DNA from: CAVTHK01 sp964552235
GTDB taxonomy: Bacteria; Spirochaetota; Spirochaetia; SZUA-6; CAVTHK01
DNA: 64,000 nucleotides
NCBI GenBank assembly: GCA_964552235.1
Contig: CAZKGO010000006.1
Location: forward strand, 1 to 64,000
Direction: 5' to 3'
Of this stretch, positions 61,638 to 64,000 are shown in pieces; the stretch's first letter is position 1, and the number at the start of each line of letters is the position of its first letter. The translations under genes and the position numbers were made by a program. The notes under the pieces were generated by a model, which had not been told where the DNA came from, searched no databases, and saw nothing but the letters and a program-made list of their open reading frames with translations.

Positions 61638-62624
61638 GTGCGTCAATGGCGCGATCGACTGACGGTCCCGCGGGGCGAGGCTTCGATGGAGCAGCTGGAT
61701 CTGTTGCGCAGCCCGGCAGCGGATCTCCGTTCGGCATCTCTGGATTCGCTCGAGGTGACTGTCGACCTCGGCGATCTCGTGGTGTCGGCGCGCACCGACG
61801 ACAGCTTCGACGACCTGATCGCCCGCCGGCAGTACCGCAGCGGCAACCTCGCTGCGCTGCAGAAGTGTCGGCTTGCGCTGCGGGACGGCGGCACCCTGCG
61901 GCTGACCAACCCCCACGAGGGAGCCTCGCGGGACGGCTACCTCGCCGACCAGGAGATGCTGCTGCGCATGGCCGGCTTCACCGCCGTCACGGTCGAGAGC
62001 AGGGCGCCGCTGGTCGTGAGGGCGACCAGACGCGCGCCGGTGGTGGAGGAGCGTGAGCACGGGATGCTCCTGCGCGAGATCGTCGATCCCGCCGAGGTGC
62101 TGAGCTGCCACGAGTTCGCACGGGAGTACTACTACTACAAGGACTTCAACTACGACCTGGAGGTGGTCAGGCAGTTCGACCTGAACGCCGACATGTTCGC
62201 GGTCTTTGACCGGTCGCTCAAGATTGTGGCGATCGGGCGGGCGGTGGTGCGCGTGCCCGGCTACAACTGCCCGTTCATGCACGCCGTCATGGACGACGGG
62301 TCGCACTACGAGGTCCCCGCGCGCCTGCGCCGCATCTGCGAGGTGATGGGCCTGTTCAAAGAAGGCCGGGCGGGGGTGGTGGCCTTCAAGGCGCTGATGG
62401 AGTACCTCACGCAGTACGCCTACTACATCGCGGGCGTGGACAGCATCTGGACCACCTACGACGACAACGACCCGTATACGGGCAACTACTACAAGAGCAA
62501 GATGCTCATGCAGGAGTCGGGGGTCAGGCTGACCTATCGGGACTTCGGAGGCAGATGGAACCTGATATGGACCGACAGGATCACGGAGCTGCGCGAGCTG
62601 AACCGGGCTATGTTCAGAAGGTAA
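61638..62624 (+). CDS. Protein of unknown function, possible acyltransferase-like fold
   Basis: A 328-residue soluble protein. Residues about 30-130 resemble the second half of a SAM-methyltransferase-like Rossmann fold (LRDGGTLRLTNPHEG, then LADQEMLLRMAGFTAVTVES), though no SAM-binding loop is present. Residues about 150-320 (EYYYYKDFNYDLEVVRQFDL, FDRSLKIVAIGRAVVRVPGY, RAGVVAFKALMEYLTQYAYY, KSKMLMQESGVRLTY) have the order of elements of GNAT-like or FeeM-type N-acyltransferases. Neither assignment is firm. GTG at 61638 with GGAGA upstream; ATG at 61686 is an alternative. It overlaps the SpoIIE-type phosphatase gene by 70 bases. Confidence 0.55.
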   Translation: MRQWRDRLTVPRGEASMEQLDLLRSPAADLRSASLDSLEVTVDLGDLVVSARTDDSFDDLIARRQYRSGNLAALQKCRLALRDGGTLRLTNPHEGASRDGYLADQEMLLRMAGFTAVTVESRAPLVVRATRRAPVVEEREHGMLLREIVDPAEVLSCHEFAREYYYYKDFNYDLEVVRQFDLNADMFAVFDRSLKIVAIGRAVVRVPGYNCPFMHAVMDDGSHYEVPARLRRICEVMGLFKEGRAGVVAFKALMEYLTQYAYYIAGVDSIWTTYDDNDPYTGNYYKSKMLMQESGVRLTYRDFGGRWNLIWTDRITELRELNRAMFRR

Positions 62625-64000
62625 GGGCCTTCCTCAACGAGGGCCTGCCCCAGTCGCGCGAGCTGCGGCAGCAGTACCAGGAGCAGCTGGCCGAGTCGCT
62701 CACGCGGATCAACCGCGTCGGGGTGTGGCTCGCCACGCTCCTCATGGCCTACCTGGCCTTCTTCGCCGACCCCTTCAACTTCCCCGAGTACGCCTCCGGG
62801 ATGTTCCTCGGTCGGATGTATGCCGTCGTGCCGGGACTGCTCATCGGAACGCTCTCGCTCATCCCGGCCCTGCGGCGCCACGGCATCGTGATTTCCCTGT
62901 TCGTGTTCATGGCCGGCGCCATGATGATGGCCCACCTCACGGCGGTTATGGACAACCACTACTCCGACGTGGTGGCCTGGACTTTCGTCAACATCATCTT
63001 CTGCGGCATCTACCCGCTGCCGCTCCTGTACTCATTCGCCGTCCTGGTGATCTCCACGGTCTACTACATCGCGGTGTACTTCGCGGCCGGCTACGAGGCC
63101 GACCTCGACTTCCGCATGGTGCTGGTCAACGTGCTGAGCGCCGGGCTGATCACGCTCTTCTTCAAGATCGGGATGGAGAGGGTGCGCCGGCGCGAGTTCG
63201 TGTTCCGCGTCAGTCTCGAGAAGGCCAACAAGGAGATCGCCAGCCTCAACGACAAGCTGCAGGACGAGAACCTGCGCCTCTCGCACGAGCTGGAGGTCGC
63301 CCGCCACATCCAGAGCATCGTCCTGCCCCAGCAGCGGGACTACGAGGCGTTCCGCGACCTGGAGATCTCCTGCCAGATGCTGCCGGCCGCCGAGGTGGGG
63401 GGCGACTACTTCGACACGATCCACTTCGGCCCCGACGGGTTTGTGGCGATCGGCGACGTGACCGACCACGGGCTGCATTCGGGCCTCATCATGATGATGG
63501 TCCACACGGCGCTGCGGGCCCTCAGCAACGTCGAGCGCGACGACATCCAGCGCGTGTTCCGGGTGATCAACAAGCTGCTCTACGACTTCCGCGTCAAGAC
63601 CCAGGACCACAGGATCATGTCGCTGCTGATCCTCAAGTACCTGGGAGACGGCAACTTCCTCATGACCGGGCAGCACGAGTCGCTGCTGATCCTGCGCAGG
63701 GACGGCTCGGTGCAGGACATCGAGTCGCTCGAGTACGGGATGTACGCGGGCCTCGACGCCAACGTGTCGCCGTACCTGCGGCTGCTGTCGTTCCGCCTCG
63801 AGGTGGAAGACACCCTCATCCTCTACACCGACGGGGTCACCGAGGCCGTCGATGCCCGCGAGGTGGAGTTCGGCAGGCGGGGGATCATCGAGGCCGCGCT
63901 GGCGGTCCGCACGTCGTCGGCGGACACGATACGGGCCGCGATCGTCGAGGCGTGCCGGCGCCACATCGGCGACGGCCGGCGCCTCGACGACATCTCGATC
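62555..64000 (+). CDS. Membrane SpoIIE-type serine phosphatase, truncated by the window edge
   Basis: At least 482 residues are visible. After about 45 cytoplasmic residues come six membrane helices (for example VGVWLATLLMAYLAFFA near residue 50, and VVAWTFVNIIFCGIYPLPLL). A coiled coil follows (FRVSLEKANKEIASLNDKLQ), then the PP2C/SpoIIE phosphatase domain: LPAAEVGGDYFDT with metal-binding aspartate, IGDVTDHGLHSGLIMMM, GQHESLLIL and LILYTDGVTEA. Such proteins dephosphorylate anti-sigma-factor antagonists or similar partners. The ATG at 62555 follows GGAGG by three bases and lies inside the previous gene. The last 20 or so residues are beyond the window. Confidence 0.85.
   Translation, partial: MEPDMDRQDHGAARAEPGYVQKVRAFLNEGLPQSRELRQQYQEQLAESLTRINRVGVWLATLLMAYLAFFADPFNFPEYASGMFLGRMYAVVPGLLIGTLSLIPALRRHGIVISLFVFMAGAMMMAHLTAVMDNHYSDVVAWTFVNIIFCGIYPLPLLYSFAVLVISTVYYIAVYFAAGYEADLDFRMVLVNVLSAGLITLFFKIGMERVRRREFVFRVSLEKANKEIASLNDKLQDENLRLSHELEVARHIQSIVLPQQRDYEAFRDLEISCQMLPAAEVGGDYFDTIHFGPDGFVAIGDVTDHGLHSGLIMMMVHTALRALSNVERDDIQRVFRVINKLLYDFRVKTQDHRIMSLLILKYLGDGNFLMTGQHESLLILRRDGSVQDIESLEYGMYAGLDANVSPYLRLLSFRLEVEDTLILYTDGVTEAVDAREVEFGRRGIIEAALAVRTSSADTIRAAIVEACRRHIGDGRRLDDISI

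Overview
The window is one continuous stretch of GC-rich (about 65-70 percent) bacterial DNA. The gene content suggests a high-GC member of the Spirochaetota, probably an uncultured one. Several solute-binding proteins begin with a signal peptide ending FAAG or WAAG, a style common in that phylum. There is also a trans-2-enoyl-CoA reductase of the FabV/TER type known from Treponema, a SpoIIE-type phosphatase, and many two-component and carbohydrate ABC systems. This placement is inferred from gene content only. I saw no rRNA, tRNA or CRISPR array.

Layout. 1-950: a divergent promoter and a GntR-family regulator. 1030-8675: a leftward set (NarL-type kinase and regulator, FAD oxidoreductase, Cys-rich DUF1847 protein) divergent from a LplB/LplC/LplA-like sugar importer; TGAC/GTCA sites lie in the three non-coding gaps of this region. 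8676-9718: a decayed toxin-antitoxin pair. 9719-14563: RNase Z, two membrane proteins, a P-loop protein, a racemase remnant and an acetyltransferase. 14560-17854: a phosphonate importer (phnD-phnC-phnE) whose permease carries an extra extracytoplasmic domain. 18047-21588: an SDR, a broken GNAT-histone-deacetylase gene, and a DUF432/MscS pair. 21605-28817: metH, an FAD oxidoreductase, DUF1846 and DUF296 proteins.

29106-39856 is the most coherent locus. A LacI regulator with its own operator leads into a sugar importer, two FAD oxidoreductases (one with a C-terminal beta-sandwich-like extension), a uroporphyrinogen-decarboxylase-like protein, a large unrecognised protein and a gluconate-5-dehydrogenase-like SDR. 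No glycosidase, sugar kinase or aldolase is present, so this may be an undescribed oxidative route for an unusual sugar or polyol. 39937-46301 is a second importer with a YesM/YesN-type two-component system whose kinase gene is broken by a stop codon and a frameshift while the regulator is intact.

46401-54537: a histidine phosphatase, a SatD-like gene behind three evenly spaced operators, a membrane partner, a response regulator-kinase-VWA operon, an RraA-like protein, and an HNH (DUF222) gene whose middle has been replaced by a truncated integrase. 54538-61507: fabV and a five-gene peptide/nickel-type importer. 61638-64000: a possible acyltransferase overlapping a SpoIIE-type phosphatase that runs off the window.

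Two themes recur. First, strong RNA hairpins sit next to solute-binding-protein genes in four separate transport operons, probably to raise their mRNA level over the permease genes. Second, about six genes are in visible decay. In a metagenome-derived contig some of the single-base lesions could be assembly errors.
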